Shown piece by piece: positions 6,791 through 6,968 of a DNA stretch of 6,968 nucleotides; positions within the stretch are counted from its first letter, which is position 1, and each line of letters begins with the position of its first letter. This stretch comes from Savagea sp. (lineage in GTDB: Bacteria > Bacillota > Bacilli > Bacillales_A > Planococcaceae). The DNA lies in NCBI GenBank assembly GCA_030152265.1, contig JASLHQ010000103.1, forward strand, positions 1 through 6,968, read 5' to 3'. The position numbers and the translations under genes are program-made. The notes beneath the pieces were generated by a model. The model was not told the DNA's origin. It was given only the letters and a program-made list of their open reading frames with translations, and did no database searches.

Positions 6791-6819
6791 TTGGCTTTAG
6801 CCAAAGAATTTGGTAAAAT
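6791..6819 (+). promoter_or_regulatory. Promoter inside the right-end element
   Basis: TTGGCT (6791-6796, 4 of 6 to the -35 consensus) is followed at exactly 17 bases by an extended -10, TGGTAAAAT (6811-6819, 5 of 6 for the hexamer). The -35 is also the left arm of the TTGGCT/AGCCAA hairpin. A start near 6826 would transcribe the structured block that runs off the window. Confidence 0.5.
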
Positions 6820-6825
6820 ATAGAC

Positions 6826-6968
6826 ATAATGTTCTTTGACAACTGGATATATGGAGTTGCATACGGAAATAAGAGCGAAAACCAAGCCCCTCGTATGCGT
6901 AAAATATCCAAGGTACTAAAAACATTGCGTATCAGTAGGGTTGGAATGCCCCGAATTCACGCTCGTGG
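6826..6968 (+). ncRNA. Candidate structured RNA, possibly omega-RNA-like, incomplete
   Basis: Downstream of the promoter two perfect nested stems can form: TGGATAT (6844-6850) with ATATCCA (6904-6910), and inside it GCATACG (6859-6865) with CGTATGC (6892-6898). The loop of the inner stem carries CCAAGCCC (6882-6889), which can pair with GGGTTGG (6938-6944) with one bulged base, giving a pseudoknot. The transcript would continue past 6968. Guide RNAs of TnpB and IscB systems are compact pseudoknotted RNAs at element ends, so this is the leading explanation. An uncharacterised leader of a downstream gene is the alternative. A reading frame is also open from ATG 6829 to the edge. Confidence 0.35.

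Larger units (their letters stand above)
6709..6968 (+). mobile_element. Putative IS200/IS605-type element end, structured, right side off the window
   Basis: After the rodA terminator the sequence becomes rich in inverted repeats and has no full-length gene. Visible are GACTT/AAGTC (6709-6713/6722-6726), TCTCCCA/TGGGAGA (6725-6731/6774-6780) enclosing a GGTG/CACC hairpin (6749-6752/6760-6763), and TTGGCT-TT-AGCCAA (6791-6804). A promoter and a second structured block follow. Imperfect hairpins at the ends, GGCTTTAGCC hairpins and a terminal stretch like GAATGCCCCGAATTCACGCTCGTGG are the style of IS200/IS605 elements and their TnpB/IscB guide RNAs. This is family resemblance from memory, not a match I could verify. 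No tnpA, tnpB or iscB is visible; it may be an internally deleted (non-autonomous) copy, or the gene may lie beyond 6968. Confidence 0.4.

Noticed and set aside
6637..6885. Minus-strand frame of 82 codons at the right end
   Set aside because: It spans the rodA terminator and the structured block, has no ribosome site, and its product matches nothing I recognise.
6705..6968. Group II intron or CRISPR array as the explanation of the right-end block
   Set aside because: There is no intron 5' GTGYG boundary or domain V-like hairpin, and no direct repeats with regular spacers.

Overview
The window comes from a Gram-positive Bacillales chromosome (Bacillaceae, or a relative such as Exiguobacterium). 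The evidence is a ddl-murF pair next to a CshA-type DEAD-box helicase, a SEDS polymerase of RodA type, strong AGGAG-like ribosome binding sites, frequent TTG/GTG starts and hairpin-plus-T-tract terminators. The genus cannot be fixed from sequence alone.

Layout, left to right. Positions 1-60 hold the first 20 codons of an unidentified minus-strand gene. A strong terminator (about 153-201) separates it from cshA, a DEAD-box RNA helicase on the minus strand (210-1700, TTG start). Upstream of cshA, 1701-2101 has no confident gene. It holds a long, inverted-repeat-rich cshA leader and the terminator of the next operon (1984-2020). That operon, also minus strand, reads ddl (5257-4196), then murF (4185-2839), then an alpha/beta hydrolase (2842-2102). 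Its genes are spaced by 10 bp and by a 4-bp ATGA overlap. A 189-bp divergent promoter region follows (5258-5446). Then comes rodA on the plus strand (5447-6640, GTG start), closed by a perfect 14-bp hairpin terminator directly after its stop codon.

The cell-wall genes form one functional unit. Ddl makes D-Ala-D-Ala, MurF adds it to UDP-MurNAc-tripeptide, and RodA polymerises the resulting lipid II into glycan along the cell cylinder. The hydrolase has an intact catalytic triad but no visible link to the wall. CshA is an RNA helicase with its own leader and terminator.

The unexplained part is the right end, about 6709-6968. It is noncoding in style and rich in nested inverted repeats. It contains a good extended -10 promoter, followed by a compact, possibly pseudoknotted RNA that runs off the window. 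The style (GGCTTTAGCC hairpin, GAATGCCCCGAATTCACGCTCGTGG stretch) suggests an end of an IS200/IS605-type element or an omega-RNA-like guide RNA of a TnpB/IscB system. No transposase or nuclease gene is visible, so this is a hypothesis. It is the best lead in the window.
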